From positions 186,001 through 250,000 of the forward strand of contig NZ_QYCP01000096.1 of the NCBI RefSeq assembly GCF_025506275.1: a stretch of DNA of 64,000 bases, read 5' to 3'. Positions within the stretch are counted from its first letter, which is position 1. Each line of letters opens with the position of its first letter. The position numbers and the translations under genes were made by a program. A model generated the notes under the pieces. The model was not told where the DNA came from. It did no database searches and was given only the letters and a program-made list of their open reading frames with translations. This stretch comes from Brevibacterium permense (GTDB taxonomy: Bacteria; Actinomycetota; Actinomycetes; Actinomycetales; Brevibacteriaceae). Below are positions 35,806 to 44,916 of the stretch, piece after piece.

Positions 35806-35824
35806 TTTGGTTAGGCAGGGCTAT
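35806..35824 (+). promoter_or_regulatory. candidate DtxR/IdeR iron box
   Basis: TTTGGTTAGGCAGGGCTAT agrees with the actinobacterial DtxR/IdeR consensus TTAGGTTAGGCTAACCTAA at 13 of 19 positions, with the left half best conserved. It sits about 45 bases before the siderophore-binding protein gene, where an iron-dependent repressor would block transcription. Confidence 0.45.
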
Positions 35825-35866
35825 GTTCTCAGATTCTAATACCGTATCCGTCAGCCGAGGTGGTCA

Positions 35867-36868
35867 ATGTCCATGCTCCGTCGAATCAGTGCGCTCTTCG
35901 CAGGTGTAAGTCTTCTGCTCGTCGCCGCCTGTGCGGGTCCCGCGAGTACGTCGAGCGATGGTCCCTCAGCGAATGGATCCGAGTCCCGTCTGGTCGCGAC
36001 CGAGCAGGGGGAGGTCGAGGTTCCGGCCGATCCGCAGCGGGTGGTTGTGCTCAACTACGCTCTCGCCGGTTATCTTTTCGACCTCGATGTGCCGGTGGTG
36101 GCCACGACCCCCGAGGTCACGGAAACCGACGGGGAATTCTCTCAGTTCTGGTCTGAGAAAGCTGAGGCACAGGGAACCGAGTTCATTCCGTGGAGCAACG
36201 ACGGATTCGACCTCGAAGCCATCATCGAAGCCGATCCCGACCTCATCATCGCTGGAGGGATCGGATTCCCGCTCAAGCATGCGACCGACTCCTACGACAG
36301 ATTGCAGGACGTGGCGCCCACGGTACTCGTATCAGGAGACAAGCAGACCTGGCAGGACCAGTTCTCCTTCATCGCCTCCGAGGTGCTGGGCAGGCAGGAT
36401 GACTATGAGAAGTTCGAATCCGCATATGAGGATCGAGTCGCCGAGGTGAAGGACACCATCTCGATCCCCGAGGGAGAGATCTCCATCCTCACGCTCGACA
36501 GCAAGGACACTCCATATATCCTCATCGAGGACAAGAGCCTGTCGGCGGAGCTGGAACCGCTCGGCTTCACGACTGCTCCGCTGTTCGAAGAGAACGACAT
36601 CGAACCCTACACTGCGGGCGGAGACATGTTCGGACCCTCGCTCGAGGTGCTGCCGGAGGTCCTCCGCTCCGAGACGGTCTTCGTGGTCGGCTTCAACAAT
36701 GCGAGCATCGGCGTCGACGACCTCAAAGACGAAACGCCGTATAATCGCGTCCCGGCTTTCGAATCCGGTCAGGTCCACGATCTCCCGTACTGGTCGATGC
36801 GCGGCGACTATGACGAGGCGATGGCTCTGCTCGACATCGTAGAAGAGATGTTCCCCGCGACGCAGTGA
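35867..36868 (+). CDS. iron-siderophore ABC transporter substrate-binding lipoprotein
   Basis: A 333-residue FecB/FepB-type binding protein (periplasmic-binding-protein family 2). It opens with a lipoprotein signal (RRISALFAGVSLLLVAAC, lipobox VAAC) and a Ser/Gly-rich tether. Family features are TEQGEVEVPADPQRVVVLNYA, NDGFDLEAIIEADPDLIIAGG and YDRLQDVAPTVLVSGDKQTW. Such proteins capture ferric siderophores outside the membrane for an ABC importer. No permease or ATPase gene is adjacent, so this is an orphan that must use a transporter encoded elsewhere. It follows a candidate iron box and is divergent from an AraC regulator. Confidence 0.9.
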   Translation: MSMLRRISALFAGVSLLLVAACAGPASTSSDGPSANGSESRLVATEQGEVEVPADPQRVVVLNYALAGYLFDLDVPVVATTPEVTETDGEFSQFWSEKAEAQGTEFIPWSNDGFDLEAIIEADPDLIIAGGIGFPLKHATDSYDRLQDVAPTVLVSGDKQTWQDQFSFIASEVLGRQDDYEKFESAYEDRVAEVKDTISIPEGEISILTLDSKDTPYILIEDKSLSAELEPLGFTTAPLFEENDIEPYTAGGDMFGPSLEVLPEVLRSETVFVVGFNNASIGVDDLKDETPYNRVPAFESGQVHDLPYWSMRGDYDEAMALLDIVEEMFPATQ

Positions 36869-36880
36869 CGATGAAGGCGG

Positions 36881-37084
36881 TCAGCGATCTGTCGACGGAG
36901 AATCAGCCGGCCCATCCTCCTCGTCCTCGCGATTCTCATCCTCGGCGGTCTCGTCTGAGCGGCCGAAATCATCGGTGTCGACCTTGTCGAGATACTCCGA
37001 CGACGGTGCGCCTCCGGCCTCGTGGTCGAGATTCTCCGTAGCCTTGCGCATGCTGTCGGCGGTGCTGTTGCCGTCAGCTGACAT
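36881..37084 (-). CDS. small acidic hypothetical protein
   Basis: A 67-residue, highly acidic and hydrophilic protein (MSADGNSTADSMRKATENLD, later TDDFGRSDETAEDENREDEE). It has no membrane segment or cysteine. AAAGG lies eight bases before the ATG at 37084; a GTG nine bases earlier would be too close to that site. It converges with the siderophore-binding protein gene and is not part of an evident operon. It is probably real and disordered; the function is unknown. Confidence 0.5.
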   Translation of the reverse strand: MSADGNSTADSMRKATENLDHEAGGAPSSEYLDKVDTDDFGRSDETAEDENREDEEDGPADSPSTDR

Positions 37085-37279
37085 TCTGATCACCTTTCGC
37101 TGGAGAGCGCGGATAGGTGATCAGTCTATGTTGTACCCACTGCCGAGCGGTACCCCCTGCAGTGGTCGTGGAGGGCATCTCGGTGCGTGAGGATCCGTCG
37201 TCTGACCGAGGACGAATTCGAGCTACTCGGTCCGTATCCGCGGCCAGAACCTGCTCTCTCGTGGTCGCCCGTGCCGGGT

Positions 37280-38623
37280 CTAATTCCGTTCGGTGGTATA
37301 GAGCTTGCCTTGATCGAACAGCGCTCCGATTACGACCAACAGGCCAGCGGCCACGAGCACCCAGCCGACTCCGACAGTGGAGTTCGTCGGCGATGACACA
37401 ACCAGCGACAGGGCACCGAGCGGTGCCAGCCCGCCTGCGACGGCCGTACCGATCTCACGCGCTGTGCCGACTCCGGCCGACCGCGATTCCGGTGGGAACT
37501 GCCGTGAGAGGAACGAACCCTGGGCGGAGAACATCATCGGTGCCAGCACGCCGGTTCCGATCGCGATGGCCACATAGACCAGGAGCGTGCTCGAATCCTG
37601 CAACAGAGCGAGGAAGACGAAAGCGAACACCATCGACAGCGCGCCGCCGGCCATGATCACAAACTTCGAGCCGAACCGATCGCAGGCCTCACCGAACAGC
37701 GGGACGGTGACGATGGCCACGAGACCTGCGACCATCACGGCCCCGGAAGTGACATTGGCGGACACGTCCTGAAATTCGTCGAGGTAGGCCAGTGAGAACG
37801 TCTTGAAGATGTAACTGAGTGCGTTGTATCCGATGGCGATGACGAACACCACGAGCAGCGGCCGCCAATGATGGACGAATACATCGGAGAACTTGGGCTT
37901 CGCCTTCTCCTCGTTCTCGACCTTCTGCTTGAACTCCGGGGACTCAGGCAATGAGGAGCGGATCCACATGCCGACGCCGACGAGGACGATGGAGACGATG
38001 AACGGAATCCGCCAACCCCCGCTCATGAGGAACTCGTCCCCATTGAGCGTGAGTAGGAAGATCGTGGCCGAGGACAGGACGAGACCGATGTTGAGTCCCA
38101 GTGCCGGCCAGGACCCCTGACGTCCTCGACGACCGGCCTGAGCGTGCTCATAGGAATTGACGGCGGCTGAGGCGTATTCCGCGCCGGCGCCCATGCCCTG
38201 GAACACCCGCAGTGTAACAAGGAGGATCGGCGCCCACGTGCCGATGGCTGCGTAGGTGGGGAGTAGACCGATGCAGAAGGTGGAGATACCCATGAGGGCG
38301 AAGGTGATGACAAGCACCTTCTTCCGGCCGAGGCGGTCACCGAGGTGGCCGAAGACGATGCCCCCGATGGGGCGAGCGATGAATCCGACCGCGAAGGTGG
38401 CGAAAGCCGACAGAGTGGCTACCTGGCTGTCTCCTTCAGGGAAGAAGATCGTGCCGAATACGATCGATGCCATCGTGGCGTAAAGGTAGAAGTCGAACCA
38501 TTCGACAGTGGTGCCGACGATCGTGGCGACGGCGACTTTGCGCAGACGCTTCTTCTCATCCTGAGGGCTTTCGTTGAGGAAGCGGCGCGGATTGCTGTTC
38601 GCCTCGTTGCGAAGAGTGGTCAT
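37280..38623 (-). CDS. MFS transporter, metabolite:H+ symporter (MHS) family
   Basis: A 447-residue protein with twelve membrane helices. It has the MHS-family opening VAVATIVGTTVEWFDFYLY, a first cytoplasmic loop GHLGDRLGRKKVLV, and LRVFQGMGAGAEYASAAV in helix 4-5. Relatives such as ShiA, KgtP and ProP import shikimate, 2-oxoglutarate or osmolytes with protons. It lies five bases downstream of the L-2-hydroxyglutarate oxidase gene on the same strand, so a dicarboxylate or 2-hydroxy-acid substrate is the natural inference. Confidence 0.9.
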   Translation of the reverse strand: MTTLRNEANSNPRRFLNESPQDEKKRLRKVAVATIVGTTVEWFDFYLYATMASIVFGTIFFPEGDSQVATLSAFATFAVGFIARPIGGIVFGHLGDRLGRKKVLVITFALMGISTFCIGLLPTYAAIGTWAPILLVTLRVFQGMGAGAEYASAAVNSYEHAQAGRRGRQGSWPALGLNIGLVLSSATIFLLTLNGDEFLMSGGWRIPFIVSIVLVGVGMWIRSSLPESPEFKQKVENEEKAKPKFSDVFVHHWRPLLVVFVIAIGYNALSYIFKTFSLAYLDEFQDVSANVTSGAVMVAGLVAIVTVPLFGEACDRFGSKFVIMAGGALSMVFAFVFLALLQDSSTLLVYVAIAIGTGVLAPMMFSAQGSFLSRQFPPESRSAGVGTAREIGTAVAGGLAPLGALSLVVSSPTNSTVGVGWVLVAAGLLVVIGALFDQGKLYTTERN

Positions 38624-38628
38624 GAGAG

Positions 38629-39918
38629 TCAGTAGTCCTTCTGCTGTGAGTTCTGGGAGGAGGGATCGAACCCGTGGGTCTCGGCGACGACGTCGAGGAT
38701 GTGCTCGGCGATGGCCATCGACGAGGTTGCCCCGGGTGATGGTGCGTTGCGGATGAGAGTGGCGCGGCCCTGCTGTTCGATGACGAAGTCATCGATGAGC
38801 TCCCCGTCGGCATCCATGGCTTGGGCGCGGATGCCTCGGGTGATGGGGCTCGAAACAGCGCCCCGCAGAGAAGGCACGTATTCGGCAGCCCCAGAGAGGA
38901 ACTTCTTCCGTGAGAGCACAGCGGCGAACTCCTGCACGGCCGCTTTCACGTTTCCAGCGGCGAACTTCCAGAAGGCAGGGGTGGCGGCCACTCGGAGGCT
39001 GTCTTTCACCCCGATCTTCCAACCCGCGTAGTTCTCCCGTCCGAAGGAGAGGAATGCGTTAGGGCCGACGAGCATCTCACCATCGACGCGTTTGGTCAGG
39101 TGCACGCCCAAGAAGGGGTAGGCCGGATCGGGCACGGGGTACACGAGTCCGTTGAGAATGGTGCGGTGCTCAGGAGCTAACTGTGAGTACTGCCCGAAGA
39201 ACGGCACGATCGTCGGGTGGGAGGCGCCTCCGGCCATCTTCGCGACCCGATCGGACTGCAGTCCAGCGCAGGCTATGACGAAATCGAACGATTCCTCGCG
39301 TTCCGAGGTGCCGCCTCGGCGGGCCGAGCTGTCGGTCGAGATGATAGTGCACCCGTCGGGCCGGACGTTGATGTCGACCACCTCGGTGTTGAGGCGGACC
39401 GTGCCACCGCTGCTGCGGACATCCTCGACGAACGAGCGGGCGATCGCTGCATAATCGGTGATCGCCGTGTGCGGTGAATACAGGGCGAGGCGACCGACGG
39501 AATTGGGTTCGATCTCCCGGATCCGCTCGGGTCCGATGAGCTCGACGTCCGGCACCCCGTTGGCGACTGCTCGTTCGAAGATGGCGCGCAGCCGCTCTTC
39601 CTCGTCCTGTTGAAGTGCGACGACGATCTTGCCGCATTCGTCAAAGGGGAGGCCATTGGCGTCGGCGTAGTCACGCAGAAGTGTGACTCCGCGGCGACAC
39701 AGTCGTGCTTTGAGGCTGCCGGGTTCATAGTAGAGGCCGGCGTGGACGACGCCGGAATTGTGGCCGGACTGGTGAGCGGCTACCCGATCGGCTTTCTCGA
39801 AGATGGTCACCGCAGCGTCGGGGTGGCGCCGGGTGATCTCGCGGGCGACCGCGGCCCCGTTGATCCCCGCGCCGATGACTGCGAACGACCGACCAGGGTG
39901 CTGATTGTGTTGAGACAT
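38629..39918 (-). CDS. lhgO: L-2-hydroxyglutarate oxidase (LhgO type, FAD-dependent)
   Basis: A 429-residue FAD protein of the DAO family. The dinucleotide motif is FAVIGAGINGAAVAREI. The LhgO-type signatures are HNSGVVHAGLYYEPGSLKA, YPVPDPAYPFLGVHLTKRVDG and, at the C-terminus, RNAPSPGATSSMAIAEHI. The enzyme oxidises L-2-hydroxyglutarate to 2-oxoglutarate, an intermediate of lysine/glutarate breakdown and a repair product. A related 2-hydroxy acid cannot be excluded. I used the ATG at 39918, with GGA about eight bases before it; a TTG six bases earlier is an alternative. The GntR gene upstream and the transporter gene downstream form a compact unit with it. Confidence 0.88.
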   Translation of the reverse strand: MSQHNQHPGRSFAVIGAGINGAAVAREITRRHPDAAVTIFEKADRVAAHQSGHNSGVVHAGLYYEPGSLKARLCRRGVTLLRDYADANGLPFDECGKIVVALQQDEEERLRAIFERAVANGVPDVELIGPERIREIEPNSVGRLALYSPHTAITDYAAIARSFVEDVRSSGGTVRLNTEVVDINVRPDGCTIISTDSSARRGGTSEREESFDFVIACAGLQSDRVAKMAGGASHPTIVPFFGQYSQLAPEHRTILNGLVYPVPDPAYPFLGVHLTKRVDGEMLVGPNAFLSFGRENYAGWKIGVKDSLRVAATPAFWKFAAGNVKAAVQEFAAVLSRKKFLSGAAEYVPSLRGAVSSPITRGIRAQAMDADGELIDDFVIEQQGRATLIRNAPSPGATSSMAIAEHILDVVAETHGFDPSSQNSQQKDY

Positions 39919-39991
39919 TGCCAATCCGTTCTCAGTGTGGGGCAGTGCGGTGAGAGCCGCACCACATGAGCATCACGTGTAGCTTAACAGC

Positions 39992-40008
39992 TTGCATGTA
40001 GCATGCAA
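39992..40008. promoter_or_regulatory. perfect palindrome, candidate GntR operator
   Basis: TTGCATG-TAG-CATGCAA is a perfect 7-bp inverted repeat with a 3-base centre. It lies about 75 bases before lhgO, in the gap after the GntR gene. Its size and position suit a dimeric FCD-type GntR repressor controlling lhgO and the transporter gene. Confidence 0.5.
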
Positions 40009-40100
40009 CTCGATGGACGGCCATGCCCCGATGTCCTTCTGCCGGAGGTGGCTGAGGTGAAGTGCCCGCGAATCTGAAGCCGCCTGCGGGCGCGAGGCAT

Positions 40101-40811
40101 TCAGCCGATGATCCAGGCCAGCCTGGTGTGCAGATCGCGGGCACCGAATTCGGGCCGCCGGCGGGTCTCCTGGCTGATGAGGATCTCGGCGGTGTTGAAG
40201 ATGTGGCGACGCATGGCCGCTGCGGCCGCGTCGGGTTCTCGCTGCATGATCGCCTCGAAGATGTCGACGTGATCGGCGAAGCATTCCTGGCACGAGCGGG
40301 ACGACGGGACAGTGCCCACCCCGGTCTGGAGGACGATGTTGCGCTGCTCGTGGAGAACCTCGGCGGCGCGGGCGTTGCCTGCCATCTGAATCACTGCGGA
40401 ATGGAAGTCGCGGTCGGCTCTGAGCGTCGCCTCGGTGTCATCGGTGTCGGCGGCATTTCTGAACCGGCCGAATTGGTCGTCGAGGTTATTACGCGCAGCG
40501 GAGTCGTCGCTCAGTGCGGCTTTGCGGGCAAGCGGGACTTCGATGATGATTCGCAGCTCGAAACCGTCTATGAGGGAGTCGATGTCGGTCTCGAGAATGC
40601 GGATGCCGCGGTTGGGTTCAATGCTCACCAGCCCCAGGCGGGCGAGCTCTGCGGTGGCTTCACGGACAGGGGTGCGCGAGACGCCGAGCCAAGTTCCGAG
40701 TGCGGTGGCCGAGTGGAGGCTTCCGGGAGGCAATTCGCCGTCGATTATGGCCTGACGCAGCCGTTCCGTGGTCTGTTGGGTCAGGGTCGGCCCCCGGTTG
40801 ACAATCGACAT
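40101..40811 (-). CDS. GntR family transcriptional regulator (FCD domain)
   Basis: A 236-residue protein. The winged helix reads TTERLRQAIIDGELPPGS, LGTWLGVSRTPVREATAELA and GLVSIEPNRGIRI. The C-terminal FCD effector domain has the metal-binding pattern of the family (RADRDFHSAVIQMAG, then FADHVDIFEAIMQRE and MRRHI). FCD regulators usually bind carboxylic acids. Position upstream of lhgO and a carboxylate-type transporter suggests it senses L-2-hydroxyglutarate or a related acid. Confidence 0.9.
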   Translation of the reverse strand: MSIVNRGPTLTQQTTERLRQAIIDGELPPGSLHSATALGTWLGVSRTPVREATAELARLGLVSIEPNRGIRILETDIDSLIDGFELRIIIEVPLARKAALSDDSAARNNLDDQFGRFRNAADTDDTEATLRADRDFHSAVIQMAGNARAAEVLHEQRNIVLQTGVGTVPSSRSCQECFADHVDIFEAIMQREPDAAAAAMRRHIFNTAEILISQETRRRPEFGARDLHTRLAWIIG

Positions 40812-41018
40812 GCTTCGATTCTGCCACGTCGGCCCCGCGGGGTTGACCGGTCGGGGGCGAAAGGAATTTCGCAGCAGTCGGGTGGACTGGAGCGCGCGTC
40901 AGGGTACCCGTTTGGTTCGTCGAGCGATTATCTCAAAGTAGATAATATCTAATTGGTTAATAAAATGTGTAGGGTTGGTTCGTGACAGCCGATCTCGGCA
41001 GGCCGGAAGGATCCTCTG

Positions 41019-42569
41019 ATGAACCGCCCGATGAAATGCTCGACCCCGCCCGACTCGAAGTCGCCCGACGACGAAGTCATCCGACAGACCCGGACCCCGC
41101 GCCGCGTCCTCGTGCTCGGGGCGACCGGCTACATCGGTGGTCGCCTTGTGCCGCGACTGCTGCAGGCCGGCCACGAGGTCCGTGTCGGGGTGCGCCGACC
41201 GGAGAAGCTCAAACAGGTTCCGTGGGCGGCCGACGTCGACGTGAGAACCCTCGACCTCGACACCGGTCACGGCCTCGAGGGCAGCCTCAGCGGCATCGAT
41301 ACGGTCTACTACCTGGTGCATTCCATGGGGAGTGATGGAGACTTCGAGGCGGCCGAGGCCCGCGCCGCCAAGCGCTTCGTTCGCGCGGCGGCAACTGCGG
41401 GCATTCGCCGCATCGTCTACCTCGGGGGGCTCCATCCGGAGGGACGCGAGCTGTCGAAGCACATGCGTTCACGGGCGAACGTCGGACGGATTCTGCTCGA
41501 CTCCGAGGTCGACGCGATCGTCTTCAACGCCGGCATCATCATCGGCTCCGGCTCGGCTTCGTTCGAGATGATTCGCCATCTCGCCCTGACGTTGAGGTGG
41601 ATGCCGGCACCGGACTGGGTGGCCAACAGAGTTGAGCCGCTGTCGGTTCGCGACGCTCTCTACTATCTTCTCTCCGCGGTCGATGTGGAGGAAGCGGTCA
41701 ATTGCTCGTTCGACATCGGTTCGCGTCAGATCCTCACCTATGCCGATGTGATGCGCACCTTCGCTGCCGTCGCTGGGCTCAAGCCCCGCCACGTCATCGC
41801 GTTACCTCTTCCCGCCCCGACCCTGTCCGGCATCTGGGTCGGACTGGTCACTCCGCTGCCGTTCAGTCTCACTCTCCCGCTCGTCCAGTCTCTGCAGGAA
41901 GACGCGGTGGCCTCATCGCATGAGGTCGATGAGGTCATTCAGCCGCCCGAATCCGGGCTCATCGGGTTCGCCGACGCTGTCCGACTCGCCCTGCGACGCG
42001 AAGTAGAAGGCGCTGTGGATACGAATTGGGATGCGGATGCAGGTGGACTCGACGAGGCTGCCCAGCCGTTGCCCACCGATCCACAGTGGTCGGGCAGACG
42101 CATCTTCACCGATGAGCAGTCGGCGACGATCGGCGGCCTCTCGCCCGCGGACGTGTGGCCTGTGCTCGAGGGCATCGGTGGAACCAACGGGTGGTACTCC
42201 TGGCCGCTGGCGTGGAAGGCGCGGGGGATCTGGGACAAGGCCGTCGGAGGTGCCGGCCTCAACCGGGGTCGCCGCCTGCCGGATACGCTGCGCATCGGCG
42301 ATCCCGTCGACTGGTGGAGGGTCGAACAACTCAAACGCAACTCCCGCCTCATGCTCCACGCCGAGATGAAGGTCTCCGGCCACGCGTGGCTCGAGTTCAC
42401 ACTGGCCGACTCAGACGAGGGCTGCGAGTACCAGCAGACAGCGACCTTCATCCCCACCGGCCTGCGCGGTCGCGTCTACTGGGCCCTCGTCGCACCCTTC
42501 CACCGTTTCATCTTCCCCGCCATGGCGAAGAACATCGCCGCCGAGGCGCGCCGCCGGGTGCGATCGTGA
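41019..42569 (+). CDS. NAD(P)-binding SDR-like protein with DUF2867 C-terminal domain
   Basis: A 516-residue protein. The N-terminal 230 residues are an atypical short-chain dehydrogenase: VLVLGATGYIGGRLVPRLLQ, then DTVYYLVHSMG and RRIVYLGGLHPEG. The C-terminal third matches the DUF2867 pattern, with a helix-grip fold: WPVLEGIGGTNGWYSWPLAW, then LRIGDPVDWWRVEQ and AEMKVSGHAWLEF. Homologues are widespread in actinobacteria and often lie near carotenoid or photolyase genes; their substrate is unknown. GGAAGGA at 41004-41010 supports the start. It converges with the carotenoid minus-strand operon. Confidence 0.82.
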   Translation: MNRPMKCSTPPDSKSPDDEVIRQTRTPRRVLVLGATGYIGGRLVPRLLQAGHEVRVGVRRPEKLKQVPWAADVDVRTLDLDTGHGLEGSLSGIDTVYYLVHSMGSDGDFEAAEARAAKRFVRAAATAGIRRIVYLGGLHPEGRELSKHMRSRANVGRILLDSEVDAIVFNAGIIIGSGSASFEMIRHLALTLRWMPAPDWVANRVEPLSVRDALYYLLSAVDVEEAVNCSFDIGSRQILTYADVMRTFAAVAGLKPRHVIALPLPAPTLSGIWVGLVTPLPFSLTLPLVQSLQEDAVASSHEVDEVIQPPESGLIGFADAVRLALRREVEGAVDTNWDADAGGLDEAAQPLPTDPQWSGRRIFTDEQSATIGGLSPADVWPVLEGIGGTNGWYSWPLAWKARGIWDKAVGGAGLNRGRRLPDTLRIGDPVDWWRVEQLKRNSRLMLHAEMKVSGHAWLEFTLADSDEGCEYQQTATFIPTGLRGRVYWALVAPFHRFIFPAMAKNIAAEARRRVRS

Positions 42570-42592
42570 CCGCTCCCCGGTCTCTTTCATGA

Positions 42593-43459
42593 TCAGGAGC
42601 GGTCTGTCAGCATCGCTGCGAAGCCGTCCCGGTAGGTGGGGAACGTCAAGTCACCCACGAGCGAGCCGAAGCGAGCCCCATCGATCCGTTTGCCGCCCGG
42701 CATCTCGCCGTCGATATGGCCGGGAACGGACACGCCGAGGCGGTCGGCGATGAAGGCGGCGACGACGCCCATCTGAGCAGGCAGGGAATCGACAGCGTGG
42801 ACGAGGTCCGGCGGTTCCGGGTCAAGGGCCAAACGTTCGAGGCCGTGAACGAGGTCGTCTCGGTGAACGCGGTTCGTCCACCGCTGATGATTGAGCGGCC
42901 GTCCCCGCCTGACAGCATTGATCAGCCGGTTTCGGCCGGGACCGTAGATCCCTGCCGGGCGTACGATCGTGAGACAGTCGAAGAGCTCGGCCGCCTCGGA
43001 CTCGGCGGCAGCGAGGACCTCACCCGGCCCGGACTCCGGGGCGATCGGAGAATCTTCGGCGATCACTCGCGTCGGGTCCTCAGCAAGGACACGCGTGGAG
43101 GACACAAGGACGACTCGGCCAGGCTGCGACTCGAGAACACTGGCAAGCCCCCGCAGTCCGTCGAGGTAGGACCGTTCGTATCCGGCCCGACTCGGCTCGT
43201 CAGGAGTGAGGGTGATGATGACGGCGTCGAGATCGGCCAATCGCGAATCGCTGCGGGCGGGATGGTCCGCACGACTGCGGGCGGGAGCACCGAAACGGGT
43301 GAGATCCATGCCGATGGTCTCGAAGGCATCGGGCAGTTCGGCGACGCGGCGGCGCAGTCCGATCACCTCGTGCCCCTGGTCGACCAGCCGCAGGCCCAGC
43401 CGCGTGCCCAGGTCGCCGCACCCGGCCAGGAGAACCCTTCGTGCCGTCATCGTGCTCAT
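42593..43459 (-). CDS. NAD-dependent epimerase/SDR family protein
   Basis: A 288-residue extended-SDR protein. The Rossmann motif is RVLLAGCGDLGTRLGLRL, with Cys-Gly-Asp replacing the usual Thr-Gly-x, and RVVLVSSTRVLAE and RPAGIYGPGRNRL later. The catalytic Tyr of the YxxxK pair is not at its usual place, so it may be a binding or reductase variant. It is the last gene in the carotenoid minus-strand operon, overlapping the photolyase stop by four bases (ATGA). Its role in that pathway is not known. Confidence 0.8.
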   Translation of the reverse strand: MSTMTARRVLLAGCGDLGTRLGLRLVDQGHEVIGLRRRVAELPDAFETIGMDLTRFGAPARSRADHPARSDSRLADLDAVIITLTPDEPSRAGYERSYLDGLRGLASVLESQPGRVVLVSSTRVLAEDPTRVIAEDSPIAPESGPGEVLAAAESEAAELFDCLTIVRPAGIYGPGRNRLINAVRRGRPLNHQRWTNRVHRDDLVHGLERLALDPEPPDLVHAVDSLPAQMGVVAAFIADRLGVSVPGHIDGEMPGGKRIDGARFGSLVGDLTFPTYRDGFAAMLTDRS

Positions 43460-44916
43460 TCCGCCTCGCTCTTCATCCGGTCATAGGCCGCCAATGCCGC
43501 CTGGCGCGATGCCTTGAGGTCGACGATCGGCTCGCGATCGCCGTGCGAACGCTCCGCCTTGGTGAGAACGCCCGGTCCGTGGCCCAGCCACTTGCCGACG
43601 TACTCGTTGTTCGGGTCGAAGCGCTCGCGTTGGCGTTCGGGATTGAAGATCCGAAAATACGGCGCCGCATCGGCTCCGCATCCGGCCACCCATTGCCACG
43701 ACACCGGGTTGTTGGCTTCATCGGCGTCGACGAGCGTGTCCCAGAACCACTGTTCGCCGTGCCACCAGTGAATGAGCAGATTCTTCGTGAGAAGGCTCGC
43801 CGTGGCCATCCGGACCCGGTTATGCATCCACCCGGTCTGCCACAGTTGGGCCATGCCGGCGTCGACAAGGGGGATCCCGGTCGTCCCGTTCTGCCAATGG
43901 TCGAGCGCCTCGGGGTCGTCCTCGTATGGAAAGCGCGCGAACTCCGGCCGCATCGGCTCGGACTCGACGTTCGGCAGATGGTAGGTCAGGTGCCAGGAGA
44001 ACTCGCGCCAGTAGAGCTGGCGGATCCATGCGTGCCGATCATCGTCGCTGACCTCCGGCAGATCCAGGGCCGCAGCCAGCAGCTGCCGCGGGGAGAGTTC
44101 GCCGAAGCGCAGTCGCGGTGACAGGCCTGACGTGCTGTCGGGGTCAGCCGGGACATCATGCGAATCAGTGTAGTCCTCGACTCCGTCGCTGAGGTCCGCC
44201 AGCTGTCGGGCTGCCTCTCGGCATCCGGGGCTCCAGTGCTCGGCCACAGTCGTCTTCCACCATCGAGGGGTCCTCGCCGAGGCGAAGGCGCCCGAACCCG
44301 TGCCGGTTCCGTCGAGGAGACCGAGGCCGTCAAGATCGCGCACCCAGGAGTGCCCGTCGACGGTCTGTCGGTCGACCTTGCTCAGAGAGTTCTGTTTCTG
44401 CGGTGCCGGGAGGACGTCGCCGACGGTGCGATCGCGTACGGCGTTGAAGTACGGAGTGAACACCTTGTAGAAGTCTCCGCTCTGCGGGCTGACCGTCCAG
44501 GGTTCGACGAGCAGCGCGCCGGTGTGGGAGTGCACTGCACGCCCGGCATCAGCCAGGTCCGTCTTGATCTGCTCGTCGAGGCGACGTGCGGCCGGGGCAT
44601 AGCGGCGCGACCAGCGAACGGCATCGACCTTCAGGTCGGCCGCCGCCTGCGGGACGATGTCGGCAGCGGAGCCTGCTGCGAAGAGCAGCGGGATACCGAG
44701 CCGTGCGAGTTCGGTCTCCAGGACGCGCAGCGACTCGTGCGCCCACCAGCGGGCCGCCCCGCCCAGCGGGCGTGGGCCGCGACCATCATCGTCTCGGCAC
44801 TCCCTGATCCAGAGGCCGATCACCTGACCGTCGGCGCGGGCCGCAGCCAGGGCCTCGTGGTCATCGACGCGCAGGTCGTCACGGAACCAGACGAGGGTGA
44901 GATGCTCGTTGCTCAT
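43456..44916 (-). CDS. phr: deoxyribodipyrimidine photolyase
   Basis: A 486-residue class I photolyase/cryptochrome protein. The N-terminal antenna domain starts LTLVWFRDDLRVDDHEAL. The FAD domain shows LSPRLRFGELSPRQLL, WIRQLYWREFSWHLTY, GIPLVDAGMAQLWQTGWMHN, MATASLLTKNLLIHW, and NNPVSWQWVAGCGADAAPYF then IFNP. The electron-transfer tryptophans and FAD-contacting residues appear present, so it should split UV-induced pyrimidine dimers using light. Its start overlaps the crtU stop by one base (TGATG), so it is translated together with carotenoid genes. Confidence 0.93.
   Translation of the reverse strand: MSNEHLTLVWFRDDLRVDDHEALAAARADGQVIGLWIRECRDDDGRGPRPLGGAARWWAHESLRVLETELARLGIPLLFAAGSAADIVPQAAADLKVDAVRWSRRYAPAARRLDEQIKTDLADAGRAVHSHTGALLVEPWTVSPQSGDFYKVFTPYFNAVRDRTVGDVLPAPQKQNSLSKVDRQTVDGHSWVRDLDGLGLLDGTGTGSGAFASARTPRWWKTTVAEHWSPGCREAARQLADLSDGVEDYTDSHDVPADPDSTSGLSPRLRFGELSPRQLLAAALDLPEVSDDDRHAWIRQLYWREFSWHLTYHLPNVESEPMRPEFARFPYEDDPEALDHWQNGTTGIPLVDAGMAQLWQTGWMHNRVRMATASLLTKNLLIHWWHGEQWFWDTLVDADEANNPVSWQWVAGCGADAAPYFRIFNPERQRERFDPNNEYVGKWLGHGPGVLTKAERSHGDREPIVDLKASRQAALAAYDRMKSEAE

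Noticed and set aside
37187..37396. A short frame starting RIRRLTEDEFELL that resembles the first residues of an acetyltransferase.
   Set aside because: Only about 13 residues look protein-like before it runs into the 3' end of the MFS gene; too little to call even a remnant.
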